Part shown: positions 1 through 8,048 of the stretch, in pieces
How the letters are laid out: every line of letters starts with the position of its first letter
Position numbering within the stretch: the first letter of the stretch is position 1
Assembly (NCBI RefSeq): GCF_963681195.1
Contig: NZ_OY808997.1
Coordinates: 1,302,001-1,366,000 of the forward strand
Direction: 5' to 3'
Source: Vibrio sp. 16
Lineage (GTDB): Bacteria > Pseudomonadota > Gammaproteobacteria > Enterobacterales > Vibrionaceae
Length of the DNA: 64,000 nucleotides
Notes under the pieces: model-generated
Told to the model about the DNA's origin: nothing
Database searches by the model: none
What the model saw: only the letters and a program-made list of their open reading frames with translations
Position numbers and translations under genes: made by a program

Positions 1-258
1 CGATTCAAACAGCTCCGTAATATCATAATAATTTACGGTCGCCGTTGTCTGTTTCTTAACATGGCGATATTTCTCGCAACCAAGCTGAGAAAACTCTTTA
101 TCTAAATGGTCCCCACCACGGATAAAGATCTTGTTTGCGCTAAGTAAAGCGAACATGGCGTCTTCCCTGAACAATCCTGTTCCACCAAACATCGAACGCT
201 TTTGAAACATGCCAAACTTGTTTACATATTGAATAAAATGTTGCTCTGTCATATCCAT
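1..258 (-). CDS. tfoX: TfoX/Sxy-family competence regulator, N-terminal part (runs off the window)
   Basis: Only the first 86 codons are present; the frame is open to the window edge. The protein begins MDMTEQHFIQYVNKFG and carries the TfoX N-terminal pattern KRSMFGGTGLF followed by LGCEKYRHVKKQTTATVNYY. In Vibrio, TfoX is the chitin-induced master activator of natural transformation genes. It acts with CRP at competence promoters, and its translation is switched on by the sRNA TfoR; this is family knowledge, not visible here. The start at 258 has AAGGA four bases upstream; an in-frame ATG two codons later (252) is an alternative. The divergent neighbour is an HDOD gene. The Vibrio paralogue tfoY is the main alternative, but the gene neighbourhood favours tfoX. 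Confidence 0.85.
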   Translation of the reverse strand, partial: MDMTEQHFIQYVNKFGMFQKRSMFGGTGLFREDAMFALLSANKIFIRGGDHLDKEFSQLGCEKYRHVKKQTTATVNYYDITELFES

Positions 259-614
259 TGATCCTTCAAATATCGAAACCCCGATTATTTACGATCACCA
301 GATAGCAGCAGTTATAAGCGAAAAATCTGTCGGTTGAACTATGAAATTTATAATGTTGTTCGTCCAACCACAGCAAGTACCCAAATGATAGTTAACGAAA
401 CGAAATAAGTCTGTGCATACGTCACATCGATTAAACTTAATGACGAATTTTATGAGAGATCAATCACGCCTAAGTCCCCACCATGCAGAAGTGCGAGCAA
501 TTTCGCTCGTGAAATATGTCGTTGCGAAAAATATCAATATTAGAAAGCAATTGTTTGCTTAAATACAGAGAGAAACGTTACACTGTAAACGTTGAATTTA
601 CTTTCTAATACTGT
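259..614. promoter_or_regulatory. divergent intergenic region tfoX / HDOD gene
   Basis: This 356-base gap must hold both divergent promoters and the tfoX leader. Visible elements near the HDOD gene are AAGCAA-TTGT-TTGCTT at 545-560 (perfect arms) and a near-palindrome from AACGTT (574-579) to AACGTT (588-593). A short CGAGC/GCTCG hairpin lies around 490-510. A CRP-like TGTGC...TCACA near 415-430 has one base too few between its arms and is not claimed. No confident -35/-10 pair was found. Confidence 0.4.
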
Positions 615-1535
615 ATGAATCACCTAGCATTTTACTGGCTCCCACAAAATAAAGACCTATTAGTCAAAGGTATTGAGACTGAGTTTTCTCAACTTATTGA
701 GCATTCTATCGCTAATAAGAAAATATCACTTCCTCCAATTCCTGACGTAGTCTTAAAGATTCAGCGTTTGTGCACCCAAGATACAACCACGGTAGCAGAT
801 GTCGCAGACTCACTGTTGGAAGATCCTGGGCTCGCCGCTATTGTTATTCGCGTGGCAAATTCGGTGATATTTAACCGCCGAAACATCACATGTACCGACT
901 TGGTTACCGCGGTGTCTCGGTTGGGCATTCTTCGAGTACGAGATATCGTGACTGCACAAGCGATTGAGCAGTTGAAACACTCTGTCAATTTAAGCGGTTC
1001 TTGCAACAAAATCTTAGTTCAAAGTGCGGCGAATTCTCGCGAATTGGCGGCAACGATGGTCCTAGTGGCAAAAGGATTCCGTGAAAGTGGCTCACAGGCA
1101 TACAAGCACCTAGAAGCGGACAAAGCGCTACTTACTGGTTTGCTCGCTGACATCGGTCTTTTCTGTATCGTCAACGAGTACCACTACTATTTGGAAAATG
1201 GCAACTACCTTGACGAAGAAATCGCTTTCCAGATCTTCGACAATCAATGTTCCAAAGCGAGCAAACTTGTTTTAGAAAGCTGGGGGTTTGATGATGACTT
1301 CTTAGAGGTTGCTTCAAATCAAGCGATTAAACCATCGGAGAAAGCGGTCAGCTATCTTGCGTTGGCGAGAATCGCAAATCATATCTTAATGTTCCGCCGT
1401 CAAGACGAAAACATAGATGAACATTCGGTAGAATTTGACGTTACAGGTGCGGATATACTGTACAAACTCAGTAATTTAAGTGATATTGAGTTCAATGCGC
1501 AAATTGATGAGTTAATCAGCGCGAGTGGATTGTAA
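615..1535 (+). CDS. HDOD domain-containing protein
   Basis: A 306-residue soluble protein. Residues about 35-240 show an HDOD (HD-related output) domain: KISLPPIPDVVLKIQ, then LLEDPGLAAIVIRVANS, then AVSRLGILRVRDIV, as in chemotaxis- and signalling-linked HDOD proteins. The later part keeps the ADIGLF and AVSYLALARIANHI helices. HDOD proteins lack the HD metal site and usually act as protein-protein hubs; the partner here is unknown. No signal peptide or membrane segment is seen. The ribosome-binding site before the ATG is poor. It lies 15 bases before lysO, so the two may be co-transcribed. It is divergent from tfoX. Confidence 0.8.
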   Translation: MNHLAFYWLPQNKDLLVKGIETEFSQLIEHSIANKKISLPPIPDVVLKIQRLCTQDTTTVADVADSLLEDPGLAAIVIRVANSVIFNRRNITCTDLVTAVSRLGILRVRDIVTAQAIEQLKHSVNLSGSCNKILVQSAANSRELAATMVLVAKGFRESGSQAYKHLEADKALLTGLLADIGLFCIVNEYHYYLENGNYLDEEIAFQIFDNQCSKASKLVLESWGFDDDFLEVASNQAIKPSEKAVSYLALARIANHILMFRRQDENIDEHSVEFDVTGADILYKLSNLSDIEFNAQIDELISASGL

Positions 1536-1550
1536 TGTACAGGAAGTATC

Positions 1551-2456
1551 ATGTTTTCAGGGATGTTGTTTATCTTTACCCCGCTTGTTGTCGGGTATTT
1601 CATTTCGATATCAAGCCAGTCACTGCTCAATAAAATCAATAAGACCACCTCAAACCTTATCTACGTCATACTTGCACTGATGGGTTTGAGCTTGGCTGCC
1701 CTCGACAACCTCGGGCAAAATCTGCAAATTATTTTAAAGTTCACTGCGGTGTTCTTTACTTGCCTGAGCTTAGCTAACCTAGCGGTATTGCCCTTAGTCG
1801 ATAAGTTTTTACCCATCCAAACCGACGCCAGCAATAGCAAACTTCCCTTGTCTAGTATGGCGTTGGAATCAGTTAAACTCATCCTTGTGGTCGGCAGCGG
1901 TTTAATTGTCGGATTGGCACTGCCTTATGAACTCAATTGGGTCGATACCGCGAGCGAATGGATTCTCTTCTTATTGCTGTTCTTCATTGGTATCCAATTG
2001 CGCAATAGCGGTCTAACATTACGCCAAATACTTCTCAACAAGCATGGGATGGTGATTGCATTACTCATTATAGTGAGCTCGATGCTTGGAGGGATTATTG
2101 CCGCGCAAATCCTCGAAATTGACCTATTCAAAGCGCTCGCGATGTCTTCTGGATTTGGCTGGTATTCATTAGCAGGCATCTTGATGGGTGATGCATTTGG
2201 TCCGATTTACGGTGGCGCGTCATTTATGATTGAGCTGCTGCGAGAGTTGATCGCATTGGTGCTGATTCCTTTATTCATTCGCACGCGACCATGCACTGCA
2301 ATCGGCTACGCGGGTGCAACAGCCATGGACTTTACTTTGCCGGTCATACAAACCACAGGTGGCGTTCGATGCGTGCCTATTGCTATCGTCAGTGGGTTTA
2401 TTCTCAGTCTGCTTGTGCCAGTTATGATGCTGTTCTTTGTCTCTCTTGCAAGCTAG
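1551..2456 (+). CDS. lysO: LysO (YbjE)-family lysine exporter
   Basis: A 301-residue, strongly hydrophobic protein of the DUF340/LysO family; E. coli LysO (YbjE) is about the same length. It shows about eight membrane segments. Family-like stretches are LLLFFIGIQLRNSG, SSGFGWYSLAGIL and the late TTGGVRCVPIAIVSG. LysO exports L-lysine and toxic analogues such as thialysine across the inner membrane. The ATG has AGGAAG four bases upstream. It starts 15 bases after the HDOD gene. E. coli lysO is ArgP-controlled; I see no operator that would show this here. Confidence 0.85.
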   Translation: MFSGMLFIFTPLVVGYFISISSQSLLNKINKTTSNLIYVILALMGLSLAALDNLGQNLQIILKFTAVFFTCLSLANLAVLPLVDKFLPIQTDASNSKLPLSSMALESVKLILVVGSGLIVGLALPYELNWVDTASEWILFLLLFFIGIQLRNSGLTLRQILLNKHGMVIALLIIVSSMLGGIIAAQILEIDLFKALAMSSGFGWYSLAGILMGDAFGPIYGGASFMIELLRELIALVLIPLFIRTRPCTAIGYAGATAMDFTLPVIQTTGGVRCVPIAIVSGFILSLLVPVMMLFFVSLAS

Positions 2457-2536
2457 ATCTCAGGAATCATTGTCAAAATTCACTATATTAACCACGACGC
2501 TCAATATTAATTTAGAAAGCCCTAATTTAAAGTCGC

Positions 2537-2562
2537 CCGTAGAATTGAAATACAATCTACGG
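2537..2562 (+). other. inverted repeat upstream of the exported-protein gene
   Basis: CCGTAGA (2537-2543) and TCTACGG (2556-2562) are perfect arms around a 12-base loop. No T-run follows, so it is not a typical terminator. It could be a leader hairpin or an operator for the gene starting at 2597. Confidence 0.4.
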
Positions 2563-2596
2563 AGCCTATAAGAACGATTATTCAAAAGGAATCAAT

Positions 2597-3109
2597 ATGA
2601 AACGCCTGATTGTTGCACTCGCTCTAAGTGCCTCATCGTCCCTCGCTGTTGCAGCCGACAATGCTTGTCTATCAAAAAAATACGATGCTTATATCGATGC
2701 ATCACTGCATTGGTATGAAGATTTGTCAAAACTCACTGCTGAGCAATATCCGGATTTAGCCGAAGTTTCTAAATGGTTTCTGAACGGTCGTGTGAATCAC
2801 TTTGAGCTTAATCGTGCCGCTGTCCACTACTACCTTGACAATGACGCAACGAAAGTTGCAACAGCCCAACCCGTCGAAGGTTGGTTACAGTTGGAACAAA
2901 AAGACATCAAAGTGCTTGCGTCGCGTAGTGATGAGCTAGGGCAACTGGCCAAAACCACTTTTGCAGACCGCCAAGCCAAGCCACACGAAAAGAACTACGA
3001 ATTGCGTTCAGCGTTTGCCGATCTTTTAAGTCACCCTACAAAAATCGACTCCGCATTGCAGCGCTATAATGCAGCGATCAAAGAGTTGGAGTCGATTAAC
3101 TGTCAATAA
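2597..3109 (+). CDS. exported protein of unknown function
   Basis: I do not recognise the family. The 170-residue product starts with a clean Sec signal peptide (MKRLIVALALSASSSLAVAA, cleavage near residue 20), so the mature protein of about 150 residues should be periplasmic. It has two cysteines, one near the mature N terminus (NACLSKK) and one at the C terminus (SINCQ), which could form a disulphide tying the ends together. The rest looks helical and charged with aromatic positions (HWYEDL, EVSKWFLNGRVNH). AAAGGA lies just upstream of the ATG. It has its own terminator, so it is probably monocistronic. Confidence 0.75.
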   Translation: MKRLIVALALSASSSLAVAADNACLSKKYDAYIDASLHWYEDLSKLTAEQYPDLAEVSKWFLNGRVNHFELNRAAVHYYLDNDATKVATAQPVEGWLQLEQKDIKVLASRSDELGQLAKTTFADRQAKPHEKNYELRSAFADLLSHPTKIDSALQRYNAAIKELESINCQ

Positions 3110-3176
3110 CGTATTGCCGATTTTTCGCTCAAATCGCAACCAATTTGACGGACTTAAAACTAAGATTAGCGAATTT

Positions 3177-3203
3177 AAAACGGGACTTTGTGCCCGTTTT
3201 CGT
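3177..3203 (+). terminator. rho-independent terminator of the exported-protein gene
   Basis: AAAACGGG (3177-3184) pairs with CCCGTTTT (3193-3200). Its position argues against any panP start upstream of 3200. Confidence 0.85.
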
Positions 3204-3250
3204 TTAGATTGTCCCGCTTGCAAGAAAAAAGATTAGAGCAATGTAGCTGT

Positions 3251-4897
3251 ATGGTATCTGAACATAAAACGGCTGATGTGAGCTTCGAAAGTTTACTTCG
3301 AATTTTCACAGTACCTGAAGGGCCAGACTCAACGCTAACCCAAATTGACGAAGAGCTATCACGCAACTTAAATAAGTTTTTGCGTGAGCATATCGTTGCT
3401 GAAGAAAAACCGCTTTGGGAGATTGAGAAAGATTTCTCTAACGCGACGATTCCTGAGCAACCGGAGTTCGTTTCGGACCATACACAACACCTGCTCGATA
3501 CACTCGTCTCTCACTCCGTCCATACTTCGGCACCAAGCTTCATTGGTCATATGACATCCGCATTACCCTATTTTCTAATGCCCTTGTCTAAAATCATGAT
3601 CGCACTTAACCAAAACTTGGTGAAAATTGAGACATCAAAAGCGTTTACTCCGCTAGAGCGTCAAGTTCTTGGGATGCTGCATCGCCTTATCTATCACCGC
3701 GAAGACTCTTTCTACAGCCAGTGGATGCACAGCGCAAATCATTCCCTTGGCGCTTTCTGCTCGGGTGGTACCATCGCCAACATCACCGCGCTTTGGGTCG
3801 CTCGCAATAATGCGCTGAGAGCACAAGGTGAGTTCAAAGGTGTAGAAAAAGAAGGCTTATTTAAAGCGATGAAGCATTACGGCTATGAAGGATTAGCGGT
3901 ATTGGTTTCAGAGCGCGGCCACTACTCATTGAAAAAAGCCGCAGATGTTTTAGGCATCGGCCAAGAAGGGTTGGTTGCTGTCAAAACAGACAACAACAAC
4001 CGCATCGACCCTGTTGCCTTGCAAGAGAAAATCGCCGAGTTAAAGCAAAGCAACATCAAACCTTTCGCTGTGATTGGGGTAGCTGGCACGACGGAAACAG
4101 GCAATATCGATCCTTTGCGTGATATCGCCAATATTTGTTCACAAGAAGACTGCCATTTCCACGTCGACGCTGCTTGGGGTGGCGCGACTTTAATGTCAAA
4201 CAACTACCGTCAATTGCTCGATGGGGTGGAACTGGCTGACTCAGTGACTATTGATGCGCATAAGCAGCTCTACATCCCAATGGGTGCGGGAATGGTGCTG
4301 TTTAAAAACCCAGACGCTATGAAGTCTATTGAACACCACGCTCAATATATTCTGCGTAAGGGCTCGAAAGACCTTGGTAGCCACACACTGGAAGGATCGC
4401 GTTCCGGTATGGCGATGCTGGTTTACGCAGCCATGCACATTATCAGCCGTCCTGGGTATGAATTGTTGATCGATCAGAGTATCGAGAAAGCCAAGTACTT
4501 TGCTTCATTGATCAAACAGCAGCCTGACTTTGAACTCGTTTCAGAACCAGAACTGTGTTTACTTACCTATCGCTACATCCCAACTCATGTGCGTCACGCG
4601 TTAGAAAAAGCAGACTCCACCCAAAAAGCAGAACTCAATGAGCTTCTCAACGAGTTAACGAAATACATTCAAAAGCGTCAGCGTGAAACGGGTAAGTCCT
4701 TCGTATCAAGGACTCGTTTAAATCCTAGTCAGTGGGAGCGTTTGAATACCATCGTATTCCGAGTGGTGTTAGCCAACCCGTTAACCAGCCGAGACATTCT
4801 TAGCTCTGTTTTGGTCGAGCAACGTGAGATCGCAAAAACAGCACCGAATTTAATGGCTAGAATCGAATCAGTCGTCGATTCAATCAGCAACAAGTGA
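3251..4897 (+). CDS. panP: pyridoxal-dependent aspartate 1-decarboxylase PanP
   Basis: A 548-residue group II PLP decarboxylase. Aspartate decarboxylation gives beta-alanine for pantothenate and CoA synthesis, replacing the pyruvoyl enzyme PanD in Vibrio and relatives. Visible motifs are CSGGTIANITALW, HVDAAWGG (the Asp that contacts the PLP ring nitrogen) and DAHKQLYIPMG, with the Schiff-base lysine at about residue 338. I place the start at 3251 (MVSEHKTADVSFESLL). A longer frame opens at 3188 but lies inside the previous gene's terminator. The ribosome-binding site is weak. Older annotations call this family putative glutamate decarboxylase. hexR follows after a 282-base gap. Confidence 0.88.
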   Translation: MVSEHKTADVSFESLLRIFTVPEGPDSTLTQIDEELSRNLNKFLREHIVAEEKPLWEIEKDFSNATIPEQPEFVSDHTQHLLDTLVSHSVHTSAPSFIGHMTSALPYFLMPLSKIMIALNQNLVKIETSKAFTPLERQVLGMLHRLIYHREDSFYSQWMHSANHSLGAFCSGGTIANITALWVARNNALRAQGEFKGVEKEGLFKAMKHYGYEGLAVLVSERGHYSLKKAADVLGIGQEGLVAVKTDNNNRIDPVALQEKIAELKQSNIKPFAVIGVAGTTETGNIDPLRDIANICSQEDCHFHVDAAWGGATLMSNNYRQLLDGVELADSVTIDAHKQLYIPMGAGMVLFKNPDAMKSIEHHAQYILRKGSKDLGSHTLEGSRSGMAMLVYAAMHIISRPGYELLIDQSIEKAKYFASLIKQQPDFELVSEPELCLLTYRYIPTHVRHALEKADSTQKAELNELLNELTKYIQKRQRETGKSFVSRTRLNPSQWERLNTIVFRVVLANPLTSRDILSSVLVEQREIAKTAPNLMARIESVVDSISNK

Positions 4898-5179
4898 AAG
4901 TTTCTTTCTAAGATCTTGTAATTCGAGCAACAATACTGGCCAAATAAGCAATGAAATGTGCGGGTTAGATTTCATTTGTGTAGTTTTGACAAAATTTAGT
5001 TTGAGGCTTGTCATATTATCACCACTTCGAGCCGATAATTGTTACTGTAAACCTATGGCTTAGGTTTATACTGGCCCTATGGCGCTAGATAGTGAGTACC
5101 TATTAGGGAACAGTTTGTTTCCTCTCGAATATTTCGATTGGTATGTCTAGCGAGTTGTTCTCTTACCCTCGTGAACACT
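4898..5179 (+). promoter_or_regulatory. hexR upstream region with a perfect inverted repeat
   Basis: TAAACCTA (5048-5055) and TAGGTTTA (5061-5068) form an 8-base perfect inverted repeat around TGGCT. Just downstream, CCCTA (5075-5079) can pair with TAGGG (5104-5108). No terminator follows panP. The published HexR operator (TGTAATTAAATTACA-like) is not present; only a half site TGTAATT is seen near 4916. Confidence 0.45.
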
Positions 5180-6034
5180 ATGAACACATTAGAAAAAATT
5201 CAGAAAAACCTAGAGAATTTCAGTAAGTCAGAACGCAAAGTAGCGGAAGTTATTATGGCGTCTCCACAAACTGCGATTCACTCTAGTATTGCTACGCTGG
5301 CAAAGATGGCTGATGTAAGTGAGCCAACGGTTAACCGCTTCTGTCGACGCTTGGATACCAAAGGTTTTCCAGACTTTAAACTGCATTTGGCCCAAAGTTT
5401 GGCGAACGGTACGCCTTACGTAAATCGTAACGTTGAAGAAGACGATGGACCAGACGCCTACACGCACAAGATTTTTGAATCGACTATGGCGTGTCTGGAT
5501 GTTGCGAAAAATAGCCTTGATTCGATGCAAATCAATCGTGCTGTAGATCTGCTAACCCAAGCGAAACGAATTTCGTTTTTCGGTTTGGGTGCGTCTTCTG
5601 CAGTGGCGAAAGACGCGCAAAACAAGTTCATTCGCTTCAATATTCCAATCACTTGTTTTGAAGACATCGTAATGCAGCGCATGAGTTGTATTAACTGTAC
5701 TGACAATGATGTGGTTGTGTTGATTTCTCATACAGGTCGTACCAAAAGTCTGGTTGAAATTGCCAACCTTGCTCGCGAAAATGGTGCAACGGTGATAGCG
5801 ATTACCGCGAAAGATTCACCGCTTGATAAAGCAAGTTCATTGTCGATTTCTCTTGATGTCCCAGAAGACACAGACGTGTACATGCCAATGGCAAGTCGAG
5901 TTGTTCAGATGACCGTGATTGACGTTCTTGCAACAGGCTTTACATTGCGCAGAGGCACAGGCTTTAGAGAGAACCTTAAGCGTGTTAAAGACGCATTAAA
6001 AGATTCTCGTTACGACAAGCTATCTCAGTTTTAA
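5180..6034 (+). CDS. hexR: HexR, RpiR-family regulator of central carbon metabolism
   Basis: A 284-residue protein with an N-terminal RpiR helix-turn-helix (residues about 1-77: SERKVAEVIMASP, then MADVSEPTVNRFCRRLDTKGF) and a C-terminal SIS sugar-phosphate domain (FFGLGASSAVAKDAQNKF; LISHTGRTKSLVEIA). In gammaproteobacteria HexR controls glycolytic, Entner-Doudoroff and gluconeogenic genes and is released from DNA by KDPG. The start MNTLEKIQKNL matches the family; a GTG three codons earlier (5171) is possible. The ribosome-binding site is weak. It is convergent with the alcohol dehydrogenase gene, with a shared terminator between them. Confidence 0.92.
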   Translation: MNTLEKIQKNLENFSKSERKVAEVIMASPQTAIHSSIATLAKMADVSEPTVNRFCRRLDTKGFPDFKLHLAQSLANGTPYVNRNVEEDDGPDAYTHKIFESTMACLDVAKNSLDSMQINRAVDLLTQAKRISFFGLGASSAVAKDAQNKFIRFNIPITCFEDIVMQRMSCINCTDNDVVVLISHTGRTKSLVEIANLARENGATVIAITAKDSPLDKASSLSISLDVPEDTDVYMPMASRVVQMTVIDVLATGFTLRRGTGFRENLKRVKDALKDSRYDKLSQF

Positions 6035-6059
6035 AAAAGGAGCCTTAGGCTCCTTTTTT
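6033..6059. terminator. bidirectional terminator hexR / alcohol dehydrogenase
   Basis: AAAAAAGGAGCC, loop TTA, GGCTCCTTTTTT. It is symmetric, so it serves both convergent genes. Confidence 0.9.
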
Positions 6060-6060
6060 A

Positions 6061-7320
6061 TTACTCTTGTTGTAAGTTTGACGTTTTGTTTGGCTCCACA
6101 TAACCACTACTGTGGATCAGTTCCGTTTTCGACAGCTCACCAACAGGCTGAGCTTGCTCACAATCACCCCGACATTCGCACACTTGCTCAAGAATGTAAG
6201 TGAGCCTCTCTTTCGTCAGTGGTATTGGGTTGCCACGAATCGCCACAGATTTAAGCGCATCTTCCGCGACCGTTTCAAACGACGTTGCGCACACCCCAAA
6301 CTGACTGAGTTGCGGCAAGTTTAGCTTAGCGAGCGCCCAACTTACCCAAGTGATCGCTTCTTCTCGACTTGCGTCTTCTTTCCCAGTTAACAGCTTCGCC
6401 ATATGGGTATAGCGGCTTAACAAATCGTTTCTTCCCTGCTGTTGCGCTACCTTGATGTTCTCAGCCATAACGTGAGGAGCAAGTCTAGCCGTAATAACGC
6501 TGTGCGGTGCTTCCAACTTCCCCCCTAGTGCAGACGCAAGTCCGTGAGCCGCACCTAATTTCGCATTGGTAATGGCCATGCCTCCTAGCATCGCCGCAAA
6601 AGACAAATCAGAGCGGGCTCGAAAATCATCGTCAATACACCCTGCAAGTAACGAGCGGCTTAACCGTCGGAGTCCCTCTTCGCAAATCATATCCGTTAAT
6701 GGATTAGGATCACCACACACGTATGCTTCCATTAAATGAGTAAAGGTATCCATGGCCCCTCTACCCGAAGTATAGAGATCGGTGCCATAGGTTAACGTTG
6801 GGTCAACGATCGCAACGTCAGCGAGCATATCAGGGCTACGAAGGCTGACTTTCACTTGATCCTGTCCTGAGCGCAGCACAGCATTTTTAGTCACTTCCGA
6901 TCCCGTGCTTGCAGTCGTTGGAATGGCAATAAAGGGTAAAGGTTTCGATTTAAGAGGGACATTTCGCCCTACCACCTCAACATAGTCATACACATCCCCT
7001 TGATTGGGTATCACAGCAGCGAGCGCTTTACCCATATCAAGTACGCTACCACCACCTATCGCCACCACCATATCTGGCTTGAACTTGCGTCCGACTAACG
7101 CCGTTTCTTCAACCATTGTGATATTGGGTTCGCCAGATATAGCAACATGCTGATAACGCATGTTTTGTGATTTGAGATAATTGATAAGCACTGAGGCACG
7201 ATCAGTCGTTTTTCCGGAAACCAATAAAACGCTATACCCAAACTGGTTGAGTACAGACAGCGAGGACTGAAGCGCTCCTTCACCAAATATGATTCTTGTG
7301 GAGGTCATAAACTGAAACAT
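6061..7320 (-). CDS. iron-containing alcohol dehydrogenase
   Basis: A 419-residue group III (Fe-type) NAD(P)-dependent alcohol dehydrogenase. The N-terminal nucleotide domain shows AIGGGSVLDMGKA (about 88-99) and TTASTGSEVT. The metal ligands expected for the FucO-like family are present: D191 and H195 in MDTFTHLMEAY, H259 in GAAHGLA and H273 in APHSVITA. It would interconvert an aldehyde and a primary alcohol; the substrate cannot be told. The last 40 or so residues form an unusual hydrophilic tail with clustered cysteines (VCECRGDCE). It is divergent from grxA. Confidence 0.88.
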   Translation of the reverse strand: MFQFMTSTRIIFGEGALQSSLSVLNQFGYSVLLVSGKTTDRASVLINYLKSQNMRYQHVAISGEPNITMVEETALVGRKFKPDMVVAIGGGSVLDMGKALAAVIPNQGDVYDYVEVVGRNVPLKSKPLPFIAIPTTASTGSEVTKNAVLRSGQDQVKVSLRSPDMLADVAIVDPTLTYGTDLYTSGRGAMDTFTHLMEAYVCGDPNPLTDMICEEGLRRLSRSLLAGCIDDDFRARSDLSFAAMLGGMAITNAKLGAAHGLASALGGKLEAPHSVITARLAPHVMAENIKVAQQQGRNDLLSRYTHMAKLLTGKEDASREEAITWVSWALAKLNLPQLSQFGVCATSFETVAEDALKSVAIRGNPIPLTKERLTYILEQVCECRGDCEQAQPVGELSKTELIHSSGYVEPNKTSNLQQE

Positions 7321-7586
7321 AAACAGGACTCCCCTTAAGCAAGCCTAAACTCTTTCTAGCATGCCTTTGTCTAGGTGAAATAAAATTGAACTGGTGCAAC
7401 TTGTACAAAATAACCTTGTTAATAATAGTGTTTTATCGACCAAATTCGCTTTTTATACCGCGAACTCACTAGTACCGATCAAATTTTCGTCAATAGGTTT
7501 CATCTATCGAAACAACAGGTAATTGCTTCTTTATTTCCGACTCTGGATCGGGCATAGTTGCTTTAACAAAAAATAGGAGAAAGAAT
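7321..7586. promoter_or_regulatory. divergent spacer alcohol dehydrogenase / grxA
   Basis: A 266-base AT-rich spacer that must carry both promoters. I see no convincing operator. A short GTTTC-ATCTATC-GAAAC repeat near 7496-7512 is the only symmetry found. Confidence 0.3.
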
Positions 7587-7856
7587 ATGTTCGTAGTTAT
7601 CTTTGGTCGCCCAGCTTGCCCATACTGTGTTCGTGCGAAAGAGCACGCAGAAACGCTTAAAGCAAAGCGCGATGACTTCAACTACCGCTATGTAGACATT
7701 CATGCGGAAGGCATCTCGAAAGCTGACCTAGAGAAGACAGTAGGCAAACCGGTTGAGACTGTACCTCAAATCTTTATCGACCAAGACCACATCGGTGGTT
7801 GTGATGACTTCGAAGCATACGCAAAAGAGCACCTAGGTTTATTCGACGACGAGTAA
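7587..7856 (+). CDS. grxA: glutaredoxin 1 (GrxA)
   Basis: An 89-residue dithiol glutaredoxin. The redox site CPYC is at residues 11-14 (GRPACPYCVRAKEHAE), followed by the glutathione-binding TVPQIFID and GGCDDFEAY. It reduces protein disulphides, including ribonucleotide reductase and, in enterics, OxyR, using glutathione in the cytoplasm. It is normal length for GrxA. A strong TAGGAGAA ribosome-binding site precedes the ATG. It is a single-gene unit closed by its own hairpin; no OxyR site was identified by eye. Confidence 0.95.
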   Translation: MFVVIFGRPACPYCVRAKEHAETLKAKRDDFNYRYVDIHAEGISKADLEKTVGKPVETVPQIFIDQDHIGGCDDFEAYAKEHLGLFDDE

Positions 7857-7870
7857 TCCACTGTTTCAAG

Positions 7871-7894
7871 AAAGCCGCTTAACGCGGCTTTTTT
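7871..7894 (+). terminator. rho-independent terminator of grxA
   Basis: AAAGCCGC (7871-7878), loop TTAAC, GCGGCTTT (7884-7891), then T's. Confidence 0.92.
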
Positions 7895-8048
7895 AATGCC
7901 TATAGTTAGCTCCGCTTGACCGATATTTGGCATTCGTTCTTGTTATGTAAACTCAGAGTAAAATATAAAAAATTTCACTATCCATTTCACAGCATTGAGA
8001 TACAATTCACATACTTAACTTACCCCGGCAAAATACAAGACCTGCCCA

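Noticed and set aside
411..428. CRP-like site TGTGC...TCACA in the tfoX/HDOD gap
   Set aside because: The arms are five instead of six bases apart and the first arm has a mismatch.
3188..3250. Upstream extension of panP
   Set aside because: It begins inside the previous gene's terminator hairpin and adds residues foreign to the family.
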